Virus record (IMG/VR): IMGVR_UViG_3300027861_000178
Coordinates: 1-26,052 of that record
Source: a virus
Strand: one strand, 5' to 3'
DNA: 26,052 bases
Below the pieces are notes generated by a model, which saw only the letters and a program-made list of their open reading frames with translations, did not search any database and was not told the origin of the DNA. Of the stretch, positions 24,689 to 26,052 are shown piece by piece. The position numbers were made by a program, and so were the translations under genes. Each line of letters starts with the position of its first letter. Positions within the stretch are counted from its first letter, which is position 1.

Positions 24689-25399
24689 ATGAGTTGTAAT
24701 TCTTGTTCAAATATAACACTACCTGGAGTTGTGGGACCTGCTGGTGCGCCTGGTGCTGCTGGTGCTGCTGGTGCGCCTGGTGCTGCTGGTGCTGCTGGTG
24801 CTAACGGTACTAACGGATCTAACGGAACCAATGGAACGTCAATAATAGAAATTGACACCACTTTGGGTGCTGGTATAACTTCTCAGACAAGCCCAACAAC
24901 TCCTCAAAAATCATTTAATATCCCTGCAAATACATGGCAGAATGACGGGGATATGGTTGAGATGGAAATTATGGCGGTAGGTGAGGAGTTTGTTAACCTA
25001 GTAGCTCTGCCTTCACACAAAATTTACCTAACTATTGGAGAAGCACCTGGGACTGTTTACCCGATTGACATTAGCACTTTAGGAACGGCTTGGTTTGGTG
25101 CTGGATACACATTTTCAAATTCAAAGTTTGAGCCTTTTTTCCATTTAAAGACACAGTTATCTATGTCTTCATCAGGTACAATTACTCCAATTACAGATAC
25201 TTACATGACTGAAGGGCTTTACACTGATGAATCAACAAATATTTTTGGAGACGTAAAGCTTTTTGATAAGCAAAGAGGGGCTAACCTAACCAGTGTTCCA
25301 GTTGGGTCTGATATTCCGATTAAAGTGTATTTGGTAAGCGCAGACGGAAGTGTAAATATGAAGCTCTTCTACTTTAAACTAACATCATACAAGGCGTAA
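24689..25399 (+). CDS. Collagen-like fibre protein
   Basis: 236 residues. It opens with MSCNSC (a CxxC at 3-6), then has 13 Gly-X-Y triplets at residues 13-51 (GPA GAP GAA GAA, ending in GTN/GSN triplets), the pattern of a collagen triple helix. Residues 52-236 form a beta-rich globular part (MVEMEIMAVGEEFVNLV, then PIKVYLVSADGSVNMKLFYF) likely to be the trimeric head domain. Phage collagen-like proteins are typically trimeric fibres of tail or head. It starts 3 bases after the Cys-rich gene and ends 1 base before the next fibre gene. The two CxxC cysteines could staple the three chains or bind metal. Confidence 0.65.
   Translation: MSCNSCSNITLPGVVGPAGAPGAAGAAGAPGAAGAAGANGTNGSNGTNGTSIIEIDTTLGAGITSQTSPTTPQKSFNIPANTWQNDGDMVEMEIMAVGEEFVNLVALPSHKIYLTIGEAPGTVYPIDISTLGTAWFGAGYTFSNSKFEPFFHLKTQLSMSSSGTITPITDTYMTEGLYTDESTNIFGDVKLFDKQRGANLTSVPVGSDIPIKVYLVSADGSVNMKLFYFKLTSYKA
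24743..24796 (+). repeat. Perfect 27-bp tandem repeat in the collagen-like tract
   Basis: Two identical 27-base units (24743-24769 and 24770-24796) encode GAPGAAGAA twice. The unit itself is built of 9-base Gly-X-Y blocks. Length change by slippage would stay in frame and alter fibre length. Confidence 0.9.
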
Positions 25400-25400
25400 A

Positions 25401-26052
25401 ATGGCATTAAAAAACATACAAACACTTACGGCTTTAACAAGCGGAACACTAAGTATTAACGTAAGTAAAAATCCAGCCGCAGCTATTGATATGGCTTCAA
25501 TAGCGAGGGTGTCTGGAGTAGTAACTTTAACTGGAAACCTTAATATTTCCCCAACTGGTACACCTTCAAGAGATACCGCTATAAAAATTCTATGGGAGGC
25601 AGCCGTTACAATAACGCCTTCGTCAGGTGATCAAGTTGTTATATTTGGCGAAACTGTTCCTGATGAATTAGTTGGAAGAAACTTTATAGCTGAATGCGTT
25701 TATGACGGAAGCGGAGGACCTTGGGTGGTAAACATACTACCTGACTTTGCAGGTGTGGGAATAGTAGCAGCAGACAGGATTGCAGCAAATGCAGTAACAA
25801 CCGCTAAAATTGCTGACGATGCAGTAACTCTTGCTAAGATGGCAGGACTTGCAAAGGGGAATATTATTTATGGTGACGCATCTGGTGACCCTGCAAGTGT
25901 TAATTTAGGTGCTGTTGACGCAAACTTAGTAGTTGGAGATACCACTAACGGAGTGGCTGTTGTCGCTATGAGTGGTGACGCTACTATTGCTAAGACAGGA
26001 GCATTGACAATTGCAAACAACGCAGTTACTACCGCTAAGATTTTAGATGACA
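25401..26052 (+). CDS. Fibre protein with NAVTTAKI repeats (3' truncated)
   Basis: Open from ATG 25401 to the end of the window, 217 residues seen. The N-terminal 125 residues are beta-rich (VVTLTGNLNISPTGTPSRD, then WEAAVTITPSSGDQVVIFG). From residue 130 it has the repeat block NAVTTAKIADD, AVTLAKMAGL, and after GNIIYGDASG and MSGDATIAKTGALTIAN a third block NAVTTAKILDD. Repeats of this sort are typical of trimeric tail fibres and side fibres. It is 1 base downstream of the collagen-like gene, so the two are surely co-transcribed. The receptor-binding end is not in the window. Confidence 0.65.
   Translation, partial: MALKNIQTLTALTSGTLSINVSKNPAAAIDMASIARVSGVVTLTGNLNISPTGTPSRDTAIKILWEAAVTITPSSGDQVVIFGETVPDELVGRNFIAECVYDGSGGPWVVNILPDFAGVGIVAADRIAANAVTTAKIADDAVTLAKMAGLAKGNIIYGDASGDPASVNLGAVDANLVVGDTTNGVAVVAMSGDATIAKTGALTIANNAVTTAKILDD

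Noticed and set aside
24689-26052. Diversity-generating retroelement acting on the fibre genes
   Set aside because: No reverse transcriptase or template/variable repeat pair is visible in the window; the repeats present are ordinary collagen and fibre repeats.
1-26052. tRNA genes, CRISPR arrays, insertion sequences, attachment sites
   Set aside because: The gaps between genes are all under 100 bases and contain only promoters, terminators and leaders; no cloverleaf, spaced direct repeats or transposase frame was seen.

Overview
This window reads as the late structural region of a tailed, probably short-tailed (podovirus-like) phage of a Bacteroidota host, most likely a flavobacterium. Three observations point that way. 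Every gene lies on the + strand, with almost no non-coding DNA. Start codons are preceded by A-rich leaders with no clear Shine-Dalgarno sequence. The intergenic gaps hold copies of the Bacteroidota -7 promoter box TAnnTTTG, three of them in the form CGTAYCTTTG. The standard genetic code fits: TAA, TGA and one TAG all act as ordinary stops.

Head block (1-3366): the end of an unidentified gene, then the likely HK97-fold major capsid protein (175-1542), a beta-rich probable head-decoration protein (1570-2346), a terminator, a weak promoter, and an unidentified 309-residue protein (2437-3366). A second terminator followed by a strong promoter box separates this block from the next one.

Connector and tail block (3454-10621): a tightly overlapping run of ring/adaptor-type proteins (3454-4578, 4663-5322, 5319-6005) with a tiny acidic ORF between the first two. 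It ends in a 1538-residue tail-barrel protein of the P22 gp10 / crassvirus 'stabilisation' or 'muzzle' type. The order capsid, rings, muzzle, then very large internal proteins recalls crAss-like phages. That placement is inferred from motifs and gene order and was not tested by a database search.

Internal-protein block (10678-23368): a new promoter starts three proteins that look like an ejection or cargo set. They are a small membrane-anchored Gly-rich protein, a 631-residue protein, and a single 3353-residue protein that takes up about 39% of the window. The giant protein has a disordered N-terminus with a repeated DEFG motif, several hydrophobic segments, coiled coils, a distinct globular module and a C-terminus like those of other very large phage internal proteins.

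Host-contact block (23420-26052): another promoter, lying 4 nt from its start codon, precedes a small basic KMSAAWW-type phage protein and a 31-residue protein with a CxxHx4CxxC motif. Three probable fibre or adhesin genes follow: a cysteine-rich beta protein that shares a domain with the capsid-adjacent protein, a collagen-like protein, and a fibre with NAVTTAKI repeats that runs off the window.

No integrase, lysis gene, RNA gene, CRISPR array or replication gene is visible, and no gene-free stretch exceeds 100 bases.
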